From: Cricetomys ansorgei
Taxonomy: Eukaryota > Chordata > Mammalia > Rodentia > Nesomyidae
DNA: 64,000 nucleotides
Assembly: GCA_026225945.1 (NCBI GenBank)
Contig: JAMJFZ010003163.1
Location: 21,698,501 to 21,762,500 of the forward strand
Reading direction: 5' to 3'
Below the pieces are notes generated by a model that was not told the origin of the DNA, did no database searches, and saw only the letters and a program-made list of their open reading frames with translations. Shown piece by piece: positions 9,742 to 19,826 of the stretch (its first letter is position 1; each line of letters starts with the position of its first letter). Both the position numbers and the translations under genes were made by a program.

Positions 9742-10268
9742 TGTGGAGAGTCCCCTGATCTTGAGCTTAAGTTCTGCTGTGTGTCTTCAGCTAATTCTCG
9801 TTTGGGACAGCTGTTGAGCGAGGCTAAGTTGTAAAAAGACAAGCGCAGAGGCAGCTCGTTTCAGGGAAGTCAAAGATGACTTAAAGAGACCTTCTTCTTA
9901 ATCTCACAAAGTAGGAGGATGGCTCTATGGCTAACTAAAGAACAGTAATGTTTTGTATGTATTTTGATTTACCTTGTTGATTATAACCTAGTGCTTACAC
10001 ATACGCCTTTTCCCCTTGTGATCAGTAACCTTGTGATCAGACCTATGCCTTCTACCTCATGCTTGCAAGCACCTGGTTTGCCCCTTGTGATCGTTGCCTT
10101 GGCAACCTCACATATGTCTCTGGTGGGAAGGGTATAAGAAATGGACAATAAACTATTTGGCCAGTTCGGCTCTGTGAACTCAAGATGCAGTGTGTGCGTG
10201 TTCCGGTTTTTTTCAGACTGCCCACGATTCAACACCGTCTGGACTGGTAAGCTGGTCTTATCGGGACA
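9742..10268 (+). mobile_element. solo LTR of an endogenous retrovirus, inserted in a B3 SINE
   Basis: The inserted block starts TGTGGAGAG and ends near GGGACA, consistent with TG...CA LTR termini. TATAAGA (10133-10139) and AATAAA (10147-10152) give promoter and poly(A) signals. CCTTGTGATC occurs three times (10014, 10029, 10083), as in enhancer repeats of LTRs. No gag, pol or env remains. The exact ends and target duplication are unclear because the flanks are CA repeats; GACAC on both sides is a possible duplication. Family not named. Confidence 0.65.
10093..10106. promoter_or_regulatory. palindromic X-box (RFX-type) in the LTR
   Basis: GTTGCCTTGGCAAC is a perfect match to the RFX consensus GTNRCCNNRGYAAC. 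It sits 27 bp upstream of the LTR TATA-like box. Confidence 0.55.
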
Positions 10269-10272
10269 CACG

Positions 10273-10313
<41 letters not shown>

Positions 10314-10328
10314 TAAATAAATAAAAAT
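10269..10328 (+). repeat. (CA)n and AAAT tail of the interrupted B3
   Basis: About 17 CA units (10276-10309) followed by AAATAAATAAATAAAAATG, the normal B3/B2 tail. A length-variable microsatellite. Confidence 0.85.
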
Positions 10329-10534
10329 GTAAACGTTTCGACATTAACTAGATCAAGGAAGGTAGGCCTGGCTGGAGGAGGCACTTTGCTGGAGATGTTT
10401 CTTGAGGTTTACAGCTTGTCCTGATCTTTTCCTGCCAGGGTAATCCCCGATGTCTGCCTAGCATGAGTTAAAAAAACAAAACAACAACAACAACAAAAAA
10501 CCTCTTCTCCATTAGGCCCTCCTCGTCACGTGTC
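10329..10534. other. unique stretch with an A-rich run
   Basis: Only an AAAACAAAACAACAACAACA-type run near 10470-10500 stands out. Confidence 0.4.
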
Positions 10535-10880
10535 TAGTTACTGTTCTATTGCTGTGACAAAACACCCTGACCACGGCAGCTTAGGAAACAAAGCATTTGA
10601 TTGGGAACTTGCTGACAGTTTCAGAGGGTCGGTCCATGACCATCACAGCAGAGAGCATGGTGGCAGGCAGGCAGGCGTGGCACTGGAGCCATAGCTGAGC
10701 CATAGCAGTAAGTTGCAGGCCGAGAGACTGAGACTAAGCCTGTAATGGGTTTTTGAAATCTCCAAGCCCACGCCTCCAAAAGGCCACACCTCCTGATCCT
10801 TCCCAAACAGTTCCATTCACCGGGGACCAAGCGTTCAAACAGAAGAGCCTATGGGGGCCATTCTCGTTCAAACCGCCACA
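10535..10880 (-). repeat. MT-type MaLR LTR
   Basis: Reverse complement of an MT LTR: TGTTCTATTGCTGTGACAAA at the 3' LTR end, GGCCACACCTCCTGATCC in the middle, and TATGGGGGCCATTCTCGTTC near the LTR start. Confidence 0.8.
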
Positions 10881-10885
10881 CCACG

Positions 10886-10975
10886 GTAGACTGAATCCAA
10901 GAGTTAAATGAATCCTTCCTCCTTGGGTCACTTTGCGTGAGGTATTTTTCTATAGCAATTCAGAAGCCAACGGCG
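10886..10975 (+). repeat. MaLR LTR 3'-end fragment
   Basis: GTTAAATGAATCCTTCCTCC, then GAGGTATTTTTCTATAGCA, resembles the 'aataaaccttcctcc...gtattttgtcacagca' end of MaLR LTRs. Confidence 0.5.
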
Positions 10976-11469
10976 GTGATCCTCAGACACACCAGAAATA
11001 CCAGATTTTTGGGAAGCGCTGCTGTGGGGAGATGATGTCACGACTGTCCTTCCTCCGTCATGACAGTGGTTCCCCAAACCCCAGCTTTGAGTGAGAAGGT
11101 GGATTGCTGAATGGAATATTGAAAGGACAAATTTTACAGACAATAGCATTTCAAAAACGAGAGCTGATAGACCGTTGAATATCTGTGGCTTAAAAAGAAG
11201 CAACCCATATACAGCACTGGTGCTCATCTAGGCTGAAAGAGAATCAGTTTCCCTTTGTAATCAAACAGCAACTTGATCAGTCAAACAGCCCGACATGATG
11301 TTTGCAAATAACCACCCTCTCTCTCAGTGCTGGTGACTGCATCACTAGCCACAAGAACAATCTGCTGGTTGACTTTATTCTGTTGAATCCACCTCCCTCT
11401 GTGATCTAGAGCTTTTCAAACATTAAACACTGAGTGTTTAACTAGATCGGCAGGGTAAGAGATAGGAAA
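10976..11469. other. unique stretch
   Basis: No repeat, exon or RNA was recognised. Confidence 0.4.
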
Positions 11470-11565
11470 TTAGGCGTGGTGGCGCATGCCTGCAGTCCCT
11501 GCATTTGGGAGGATCATTACTGTCCAAGGCCAGCGTAAGACCCTTTCCCAAAACAAACAAACGGA
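11470..11565 (+). repeat. B1 / PB1 SINE, internally deleted
   Basis: TAGGCGTGGTGGCGCATGCC head, CCAAGGCCAGCGTAAGACCC body and a CAAACAAAC tail. It lacks the central part. Confidence 0.75.
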
Positions 11566-11992
11566 TGAATCGGGGCCAAGATCGGGAAGAAGAGAGAGGG
11601 CACTCACTAGTGGATAAATGGCCTATGCGGGAAGGAGTATTCCCAGCACAGTCCAGACACTTCTATTTCTTGCAGTAGGGTCGTCACCTGATTTTGAAAG
11701 TCACCAACTCATGGGAATGACATCACCATCTCTTATTCAAACATTTTAGTAGGGACATTTTGAGTCCTACCAAGAAATAGGACTAATTTCTCATCTGATA
11801 CTTTCTCCCTTGGTTTATTCCAAAAACACACTACGGTCATCACGAGCACCACCTCCAAACACTCTCCCGGTGTGGCTCCCAGGGCATTCCCCACAGCCAC
11901 ACCTGACAGCATTTGCTCAAAGCTCCTAGAGTGTTGAATAGCAGACCTATTTTAATTGTCACGCACCAAGAAATTAGTTCTTACAGTTATTG
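11566..11992. other. unique stretch
   Basis: Nothing recognised. Confidence 0.4.
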
Positions 11993-12118
11993 GTATGGGG
12001 TGAATATTTGTATCCCTCATTAAAATTCATACATTAAAATTTCAATCACCAAGGTAATGGGATGGGGACAAAGACACAGGGAGGTAGGCAGCCATCATGA
12101 ATGAGGTTAGTTCCTGTA
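11993..12118 (+). repeat. MLT1-like MaLR LTR, 5' part
   Basis: ATGGGGTGAATATTTGTATC, AAAATTCATACATTAAAA, CAATCACCAAGGTAATGGGA and ATCATGAATGAGGTTAG follow the MLT1 start in order. Confidence 0.65.
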
Positions 12119-12345
12119 TTTATTGGTTTCCTCATCATCTGAAAGAAACAGCTTACGGGAAGAAGAGCTTCACTTGGCTCACAGTTTGAAGGGGACGTAG
12201 TCCATCGTGGTATACAAAGCATGGCAGCAGAGCCGTGGACAGAGGCGGAAGTGTGAGGTTGCTCTTTCACGGCTTTGTGGGTCGGGAAGCAGCTTGGGCT
12301 GGGAGTTGAGCCACGCCATAACCCTCTGTGCCTGTCTCCCACGGC
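12119..12345 (-). repeat. MaLR-type LTR fragment
   Basis: CTTCACTTGGCTCACAGTTT then GGACGTAGTCCATCGTGG and AAGCATGGCAGCAGAGCC match the reverse complement of MT/ORR1-type LTRs. It is joined directly to a plus-strand MLT1 piece. Confidence 0.55.
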
Positions 12346-12368
12346 CCACTTCCTCCTCTGGACTCCTT

Positions 12369-12645
12369 TGTTAGGGAAGCTTATTTTTAGTGACGTTTGA
12401 AATTGTGCTATGCACTGTTGGGTGAGGGGCTAGCCTAGGTTTTGGCTTTTTATATTGTCTGCAGGTGTTGGATTTCTGTGGGGGATGTTTGATTGCTTAT
12501 GATCTGCACGTGGTATCAGTAGAACGCCTAAGGAGCTCTGAATCAATAAAACACCTGAGCAGAGACACTGGGGGTTCCACTGTTGATTGAGTATGGCACT
12601 GGCCAGGACAGTGTTTCCCTGTGCTGAGGTCTGGCAGTTATGACA
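12369..12645 (+). mobile_element. short unnamed LTR-like element, copy 1
   Basis: Starts TGTTAGGGAAGCTTATTTTT and ends near TATGACA, with AATAAA at 12545-12550. It is clearly homologous to 19165-19423: the 26-base core at 12459-12484 is identical to that at 19258-19283. TG...CA ends, length of about 270 bp and the poly(A) signal fit a solo LTR. Homology may run a little past the proposed end. Confidence 0.6.
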
Positions 12646-12689
12646 TATGCCTCCTTGTCTGTGGTGAGCCGCCCCAACAGCAGTGTCCT

Positions 12690-12782
12690 GCTACGCTCCA
12701 TCTCCTGGAGATCCCACCAGCCAAGGGCCCAATGTTCAAACACAGGAGCCACTCAGGGCCATTCCATGTCCAAACATAACAG
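12690..12782 (-). repeat. MT-type MaLR LTR, 5' end
   Basis: CCAATGTTCAAACACAGGAG and AGGGCCATTCCATGTCCAAA are the reverse complement of the MT LTR start. It abuts the element just upstream. Confidence 0.6.
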
Positions 12783-12889
12783 TCTCTGGTCCCCTTAGGG
12801 TCTGGTCGTTTCATAATATAAAATGCTTTCAAACCAACTTCAAATAGCGTTCAAAAGTCTGGTGTCTTCTGAGAAGCAAGGCAACTTTT

Positions 12890-13046
12890 TGTTGTTTGTT
12901 TGTTTGTTTTTCAAGACAGGGCTTCTCTGTTTAACTCTAGCTATCTTGAAACTTGGTCTGTAGACCAGGCTGATCTTAAACTCAGAGATCCACCTGCCTC
13001 TGCCTCCCAAGTGCTGGGATCAAAGGCATGCACCACCACCACCTCT
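12890..13046 (-). repeat. B1 SINE
   Basis: A full reverse B1: GTTTGTTTTTCAAGACAGGG through ACCTGCCTCTGCCTCCCAAG to AGGCATGCACCACCACCACC. Confidence 0.92.
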
Positions 13047-13890
13047 TAAGGCAACTTTTTTAACTGTGAGTCCTTGTAAAATATTTTTTTTTAACTACAT
13101 ACTTCCAATGTATAATAGTGCAGGGAAACACTGCTGTTCCTAACAGGAGGTTAGGTACCCTAACAGAGGGTAGCAGAACCAGAGCAAAACACAAACAAAA
13201 GCCGAGCAGGGCAGGCATTACACCCTACACCGGTGTCTGAGTTTTATGGTGGAATGATCTGGGTTTGACTATCCTGGGAGGCCCACATTGCCTCTCTCTC
13301 TCGAGTTGTCCAGTCAATGCAGGAAATGTCCCTTATTGGAGGTGTCTAACATCTTCGATGCCCCGAGGTCTCCACGGAGATCTAGACTTCACACCATAGT
13401 TTCAGGCATGGCCCACTCACGAGCACCATGCATTCACACTGATCCCATTACACACCTCAGCAGCTGTCTGAAACCTCGGGCCAAGCCTCCAGGGCCCTGG
13501 AACTCTTGCACCCTGCATGGGGCAAAAGAGCACCATGTGGCCACTGCCCCCAGATCCGCTGCCAGCTCAAGGTATCACCTGACTCGCTTGGGCCTGGATT
13601 ACAGGGGCCTCTGCGCACCTGTCGGGCTGAACAGAACAAATATCCCTCCAGGCAGCCTGTTAAAGTCACCGCCGGAGCCTGTAGTATGTGAGAGCAATCT
13701 TTCAAAAGAATTTGAGCATTTTTACCACTTGAAGTATTCAATGGCTGGGTCTTGCTTTCCAAGTAACTTTCCTATGTCTAGTACTTGGTTTTTCTTTAAT
13801 TGTGCCAATCTTTAAAAAAAAAAGATTTGTGTGTTCCTGCCATTTCTGGACAAACTGCTTACTTTCTTCCTGCTATATTCTGTACTCATT
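13047..13890. other. unique stretch
   Basis: Contains an unsupported 175-codon plus frame (13288-13815) with no recognisable domain and ordinary non-coding composition. Not called as a gene. Confidence 0.4.
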
Positions 13891-13895
13891 TACTC

Positions 13896-13968
13896 TCCCT
13901 CTCCTCTTCCCTACCCCCTTCTTCTTCTCCCTCTCCCCTCAATCTCCCTCTTCATCTCTCTCTGTATA
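13896..13968. repeat. CT-rich low-complexity tract
   Basis: CTCCCTCTCCTCTTCC-type pyrimidine runs over about 70 bp. Confidence 0.8.
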
Positions 13969-13969
13969 A

Positions 13970-14131
13970 ATCGGGCTAAGCAGAGCCAACGGCTGTGCCA
14001 CGGCTTGAAAATTCCTCCATGAAATCAATTAATTTTACCATGTGAAGACACAGTCCCCGCACACACAGGCCCCGCTGGCCTGTCCACCTTGAACTTCTCA
14101 GCCTCCAAACTGTGAGAGAAAAAAATTCTAT
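13970..14131 (+). repeat. MaLR LTR 3' part (MLT1-like)
   Basis: ACCATGTGAAGACACAGTCC, then CTTGAACTTCTCAGCCTCC and AAACTGTGAGAGAAAAA follow the order of the MLT1 3' half. Confidence 0.72.

Positions 14132-14133
<2 letters not shown>

Positions 14134-14163
<30 letters not shown>
14134..14163. repeat. (TG)15 microsatellite
   Basis: An uninterrupted TG run at the junction of a MaLR end and a reversed B4 tail. Confidence 0.9.
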
Positions 14164-14165
<2 letters not shown>

Positions 14166-14465
14166 ATGCATGTAAACACGTGTGCACAGGTGAGTGGAAA
14201 CCCAAGGCCAAACTCAGCTCTCATTCCTCAGGAGTTGTTTCTGAGACAAGGCCTTCCACTGGGACCTGGAGCTTGCTAGGCTGGAGTCGGTTGCTGGCAA
14301 GCCACAGGGACACCCCCCCCTCCACCCGCCTGGTTCCACTTTCCCAGAGCTGGAACTATAGGCATACAACACTGTGCCTTCAATTTTTGTGGGTACTAGG
14401 GATTGAACTCTGGTCCTCCTGCTTGCTCAGCCAGCCTGTTACCAACTGACCTGTTTCCCAGCCCG
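14164..14465 (-). repeat. B4-type composite SINE
   Basis: A TGTGCACAGGTGAGTGGAAA tail side, a B1-like middle (ACCTGGAGCTTGCTAGGCTG), then GGGATTGAACTCTGGTCCTC and the head CAACTGACCTGTTTCCCAGC. This is the reverse of a tRNA-like head fused to a B1-like body. Confidence 0.65.
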
Positions 14466-15486
14466 AATTCGCACTCTTAACAGCTGACTGGTGTGTGGTG
14501 TTTTGTTACTGATCCCCAACAGGCTTGAAATATTCTACTTTTCTAAATCTGGATCCAGCCAAGATTCGGTCATTACACCAGCTGATCTATCTCTCTCTTC
14601 TCTTTATTCTAGAACAGTCGCCTACCTCTTTTAGTCCCTGACATTTTGTTTGAACAGATCTGTCTCATGGGCATACTCTGAACTAGCAGACGTTACTTGA
14701 CCACCCGGCTCAGTACAGATTAGTAAATGTGAAGGTTCCCATCGGATACTGTGGTCATGTCTACCCCACTCTAACGACTGATTTGCTTCCAATATGTTTG
14801 TTCTTGCAAATATCAGTGAGTCCATTAATCAGACTGCTTCCCATCACCATAGCTGGGTACTTTATGCCTGTTAAGTTGTACCCAGTTTAAAAATAAACTG
14901 ACTCCAGTTGCAGTGTTAATGCCTGTGAACAGGAAACAGCAGGACCCAAGGGTCAGGGGTCATGAATTTTGCACTCAAACATCTGTTATACGTCCCCATA
15001 ATTGAGCTGATTCCTCTGTCCCTGGGCACACTGTAGACTTTTAAAGAATGCCCATTGCTGGTGTTTATCTCTCTGAGGTGACGCGTATAAGTGTGCCTGG
15101 AGAAAGGAAAGGAAGATTTCTTGGCACACTCTTAACACCAGACTCTGGTCCTTTGCTCTGGGATAGTGAATCTACACTAAGGCAAAAGTGGAGAGAGAAG
15201 TGTGTGCCTAATGAGCCCCTTGGAATGTAATCTGTGTTTTCCCAGCAACAGCTGCAGCTGAGTATACAGCCCCTCCCCTTCCAGCTGATATGTAACAGGT
15301 AATGCTCCTCCTACTTGTCTAGCTGGGTTCTGCAGAAGTACCCGGTTAAGTTTCTAAAGCCAGAGAGGAGCCGACAGCTGCGCCTTCCGAATAGTCGAGT
15401 GCCCTCTGGTGGACACTAGAGAGAATGCAAGCAGCAAAGCAAAAATTCAAGTACCCAAGATTTCTGGTAGAAAATCTTAGAACAAA
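14466..15486. other. unique stretch carrying a CTCF-like motif
   Basis: No repeat or exon recognised over about 1 kb. A strong CTCF core lies at 15400-15412. Confidence 0.4.
15400..15412 (-). promoter_or_regulatory. CTCF-type motif
   Basis: TGCCCTCTGGTGG on plus is CCACCAGAGGGCA on minus, which fits the CTCF core (CCASYAGRKGGC) at every position. It is outside any recognised repeat. Confidence 0.6.
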
Positions 15487-15640
15487 TCTTTGTGCAGAGG
15501 ATGCCGGCAGACACCTGCAGTCCCAACACTCAGAGAGGTGGAGGCAGAAGAATCTGATTTCAAGGCAAGCCTGAGGTATGGGGCGAGAGCCTGTCTCAAA
15601 AAACAAAACAAAACACTTCTAAAACAAAAACAAAAACAAT
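15487..15640 (+). repeat. B1 / PB1 SINE with long A-rich tail
   Basis: ACACCTGCAGTCCCAACACT, GGTGGAGGCAGAAGAATCTG and GAGCCTGTCTC followed by AACAAAACAAAAC repeats. Confidence 0.75.
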
Positions 15641-17287
15641 TCCAAGTCTACATTTGAGTTCTTGAAAATTCATGCAGAGATATTTTCAATTTTCCTTAAC
15701 CAAGGTGTTTAAGAGTTGTAAGCAGGGCATCACCTCTATGGGTGATGTTCAAGTCACAGAGGTACAAGGTGGATTCAAGGGAAGTCTTTTAACAAGCCTG
15801 TCACCAAAGCCACTCTAAACAGTCTCTTGTCTAGCTTAAAACTCATCACCCTCAACTGCCTAAGGAAGTTCATGACTTTTTAGCTCCACCCAATCCAGCA
15901 TCCCACCTCTATTCTTTCTTTAATTACCAAAACCAAATGACTAACAATTTTCATTCCCTTAGATTTAAATAACAACAGAGTTCACTAGTCAACGCACACT
16001 GGGGCCCCAGGCCATAAATCAAAGTGATGAAGCCATGCAAACGGTGGGTTTCAGGATCACCCACAGCAGAGCAGGGACTCCGTCCTCCAGGGCTCTGGAG
16101 AGATGTGGGTAGAGAGGGCTGGAGGGAGAGGCAGTGGCTACTCTTTTCTCGGGCTCCCACACTGAGTGTATTGGCATCGCCTAGGGTGAGGCTGGCCCCG
16201 GACCTGCTTACCAGAGCGAGGAAGAGGCTTCTAAGATGGCATGGTGGCTCTGACTACCGTGTGATGGGCATAGAGGTCTCGTGACTCAGCACCTTATGGC
16301 AAATGGTTGCTTTAAGCACTGGCTGAAAGGAGTTGATCGGGCCAGATAATGGAGAGCTGATATGGCTCAGCTCCCAAGATGGCCTGAGAAGAGACCTCAC
16401 CTCCACCCACAGCTTCAGGACGGGTGCCAGAGTTACCGGGACTTTCTATCATCAGTCACAAGGCAGAGTGTGGCACAAGGCCTCAATTAGCTTCTGCATC
16501 CTTCCTTCTGCGAGAGTTTTAGCCATTTAACCCTGAACTAACCGTGTCAGGCCCCGCCCTTCCATAAACAGGGGCTCCTGAGACGTAATGAGGCTTTTGC
16601 TTCCTGACCAGAAATGCCAAATTCCAAGGTCAGGCGGAAATGGATCCAGGGAGATAAGAAACTGCTCAGAAAAAAGTCCCCAGTCACTGACTTCTCCTGT
16701 CACCAAGCCATCTGACTTCCGGGCTTCTCCCTGGGTTTCATCCAAGGCCGCCCAGCTCTCTCGGTCCTCAGTGAGGCAGGCTGAACGGTCTGTGCACCTT
16801 GGTTAGGTTACCCACTCTGTACTCGAAACTCCCAGTGAGTTCCCATCACTAGGGGACCGAAGACCTGCGAGGTCAGGAAATCTGTCCCTGCAGCTCCCTC
16901 TCAGTGCGACCTCGAGCACACCTTCCCGCAGCCCGGCTCTGCTGTGACTGCTGCAGGTCAGGCACACTCCTGCCCCGGGGTCTAGTGTGCTGCCCTCTGC
17001 TCTGACCGCTGGTCAGATTCCCCGCCCACTTTATTAAAACGAGCTGCCTCGCCCCCACTCTCTAGAACTGGCTGTATTTCCCTCTGCATTTGTCACCCTG
17101 GAGCATACTGAGTAGTATATGTTCTATTTTCCCTACCCACAAACCATAGAAAGCCAAAGAAGGCAGGGATTTTAATGTTGGCCTTCCCCCTTGTTTTGGA
17201 CATTTTTCTTCAGGCTCCGCTGTACTTGTATCCGTAACATTGTTCCCTCTTGTGTAGAAGATGCTTCCGGAAGCAACGATGGGGACC
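15641..17287. other. 1.6 kb unique stretch
   Basis: No interspersed repeat, RNA gene or exon recognised. G+C rises somewhat at 16550-17060, with scattered CpGs but not to island level. Confidence 0.4.
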
Positions 17288-17390
17288 TGTCTTTACTTTC
17301 CAGTCTCAGTTATAGCTCTGACTGGCCTGTAACTTGTAATCCTCCTGCCTCAGCCTCCCCAGTGTTGGGAATACCTGGCCTACCTAGTTT
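17288..17390 (-). repeat. PB1 SINE fragment
   Basis: TAATCCTCCTGCCTCAGCCT then AGTGTTGGGAATACCTGGCC is a worn reverse B1-type monomer. Confidence 0.6.
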
Positions 17391-17436
17391 TAACATTTAT
17401 TCAAGGAATATATAACAATCACGGAACAGGCACATA

Positions 17437-17820
17437 GTTTTGGTTGAACTCTGACCCTGCCTCAAAATTCATATATGACGCATGGACCTGTTTCCTCAGA
17501 GTGTGATCTTGTCTGGAGACAAGGCCTTTACATGAGCAGTTAAGGTTACATTGGGGTCAACTTAGTGGGCCTAATCCACACTGACAGATGTCCTTGTCAG
17601 AAGAAAATACCTGAGCACTCAAGAGACATCCGGCCTTTCTCGCAGAAAGACACCCCTGTGAGAGGAAGCAAGGTCATACACCCTGTAAATACTTGACAGC
17701 TGATGGCTGCCTTTGGAAGATCACAAACAGTGGTTCCCCTGGCAGCTGCAGTCTGCCGTATCCTTGGATGGCTCCAGAGGTTGACCTAACCGGGACACCA
17801 AGAGAATGAAGGAAAGTCAG
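17437..17820 (+). repeat. MaLR LTR (MLT1/ORR1-like), nearly complete
   Basis: AAAATTCATATATGACGCAT, AGAGTGTGATCTTGTCTGGA, AACTTAGTGGGCCTAATCC and TCCTTGTCAGAAGAAAAT are in the order of a MaLR LTR. Confidence 0.7.
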
Positions 17821-18669
17821 ATGCACAGACACAGAAAAGCAGAGATTGGATGGACTGGGCTCTCAGATGGAGAGGCTGCAAAACCCTGGACGCTCAGCAT
17901 GTATTATATACATTTGGACAAGGAGCATAGCTAGCTGATCTCGGTAGGATCAGTCTCTGTAGGGAGCATCTGAGGGAGAAAGCTGTGACATTTTCTGCAC
18001 ATGCCATCAACATTAACATTCAGACCAGAGGCTTTGCCTCATCCGGGGAAGGGTTAGAAACTCCCACGAGTCCAGGGTATTGGCCTGTGACGGGCTGTGC
18101 CTGTGTCAGAAACACACACTCACCCAGGACTTCACTCATTCACTACAGTGGACCAGCCTCATCTGCTTCCTGTAGAGAGAAGGGTACCTACTGGGTAGCC
18201 TTCCCACCTGGAAAAGCTGGTTTGAAATGCAGATGGTTTTTCCATACTTTGTAAACACAGGGTAGAGCAACCATGTTGGAGGGTCTCAGAAAGACAATGC
18301 TAACAGCCTGCAGTCGGTGGAGTTGGCTTGATGTATGATAACTCTGAGCATACTCAAGGGTCAGATAATCCTCTAACCAGGAGGACTCATAATGGCCACT
18401 GTCTCAGTGGCTGCAACACCACCAGTGGTCACAGCTGACACACATGCTGAACTATTTATTATCTCAGCTGCTGGGATCCATCTGTGTGAGACAGGAAAAA
18501 TTATGCTCAAGGAAGGAGGCAGCTTCATTATCAGTGGAAACAGAAATGGAATCTTTTTTTTAAATTTTCCCTTTCATCTGTTCCCCTGCCTCCTTTTCCT
18601 CCAAATTACACTTCTCTGACTTCTCCTGGAGATCCATGCTCCCTAGTTTGTCGCTTGTTTGATTGACTG
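17821..18669. other. unique stretch
   Basis: No repeat or exon could be named. A T-rich run near 18553 precedes the reversed B3. Confidence 0.35.
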
Positions 18670-18873
18670 GTTTTATGTGTATGGATATTTCCCCAGCACA
18701 TGTTTGTGTACCATATGCATGAATGTTGTGCCCTTGGAGGCCAGAAGAGGGCATCAGATCCCCTGAAACCGGAGTTCGGACAGTTGTGAGTCACCTTGTG
18801 GGTGCTGGGAATTGAACCCAGGTCCTCTATGAGAGTAATCAATGCTCTTAACCACTGAGTATCTCTCCAGCCC
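18670..18873 (-). repeat. B3/B2 SINE
   Basis: Full reverse copy: CCAGCACATGTTTGTGTACC tail side, GGCCAGAAGAGGGCATCAGA, GGTGCTGGGAATTGAACCCA, and the head TCTTAACCACTGAGTATCTC ending in CCAGCCC. The head carries the tRNA-like Pol III promoter region. Confidence 0.92.
18741..18757 (+). promoter_or_regulatory. CTCF-like motif inside the B3 SINE
   Basis: CCAGAAGAGGGCATCAG is the part of B2/B3 SINEs known to bind CTCF in rodents. It is intact here but altered in the copies at 56.1 and 57.1 kb. Confidence 0.5.
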
Positions 18874-18879
18874 TGGTGT

Positions 18880-19000
18880 TTGCTTGAGGCAGGGGATTGT
18901 ATAGCTCAGGTTGAGGATGACCTTGAACTTCCAGTCTTCCTGCCTCCGCTTCCTGAGTACTTCCTGAGTACTAGATTACAGGCACCATTTTCTAGCTTGC
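18880..19000 (-). repeat. PB1 SINE with internal duplication
   Basis: GACCTTGAACTTCCAGTCTT and ATTACAGGCACC mark a reverse B1-type copy. CTTCCTGAGTA is duplicated in tandem at about 18950-18971. Confidence 0.65.
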
Positions 19001-19164
19001 TCTTGGACTGTGTCCCCCATCAGCCCAGTTCTACATGAACAAGAACTGACCAATCAGTTGTCTTGTCCATCCACCTTTCTACCCCACCCCTTGTGGCTCA
19101 AAGATTGTCATATCCCACGACTTATGATGAGGTTTGTGCTACTTGAAGATAGCCTTCGGAGTTG
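19001..19164. other. short unique stretch before LTR-like copy 2
   Basis: Nothing recognised; it contains a CCAATCA at about 19051. Confidence 0.35.
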
Positions 19165-19423
19165 TGTTGTGGAAGTTTATTTTTAGCTGAGTTTAACATA
19201 ATTGTTTTTGTGCACTGTTGGAAAAAGGGATGCCTAGGCCTTGGCATTTTGTACTATCTGCAGGTGTTGGATTTCTGTGGGGGGTGTTTGATCGCAAATG
19301 ATCTGCACCTGAGGGATTCTGGATCAATAAAAAACACCCGAGCTCAGACACTCGGGGTTCCGATGTCGAGGATGGTACCTGCCATGATGGGGGTTCCCTC
19401 CGCTGTCTGGCAGGACTTCTACA
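19165..19423 (+). mobile_element. short unnamed LTR-like element, copy 2
   Basis: Starts TGTTGTGGAAGTTTATTTTT and ends near CTTCTACA, with AATAAA at 19326-19331. It shares an identical 26-base core with copy 1 at 12.4 kb and matches it along most of its length. Some similarity to the flank of copy 1 continues to about 19475, so the right edge is uncertain. Confidence 0.6.
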
Positions 19424-19579
19424 TATGAATATGCCCCCATCTTTTCCTTGCTGGACCGCACAGCAAACAACTCCAGAGTTGAAGCCATGGTCCCCAGCTG
19501 GTAGCAGTACTGAGCACTATTGATCGGCTTGTGGGGGTGCTAAATTCACTATGAATTAACTCACTGATGAATTCATAAC

Positions 19580-19826
19580 CAAACGGGAGCCAGTTGAAGG
19601 GAGTAGGTCCCTGGAGAGCTCCCCAGTGTGGTCCTTCCTCCTCATTTTTTGATTCCTGGTTGCCACGAAGTGAACAGGTTTGTTCTACCACACCTTTATG
19701 GAACTGCCACCACCGGCCCATAACAGTAGAGCAAGTGACTGAGACCTCCAAGCTCGTGAGCTGAAATAGCTCCAAGTTGTTCAAGTCAAGTATTTTGTCA
19801 CAACAACAGAAAGCTAACTAATACAA
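19580..19826 (+). repeat. MaLR LTR 3' part
   Basis: TGATTCCTGGTTGCCACGAA, GAGACCTCCAAGCTCGTGAG, GTATTTTGTCACAACAACAG and AAAGCTAACTAATAC form the classic 3' end of MLT1/MaLR LTRs. Confidence 0.75.

Noticed and set aside
9742..10268. Remnant retroviral genes next to the solo LTR
   Set aside because: The flanks are the two halves of a B3 SINE, so no internal retroviral region remains.
13288..13815. 175-codon plus-strand frame
   Set aside because: No recognisable domain or conserved motif, no exon boundaries and ordinary composition. Likely chance.
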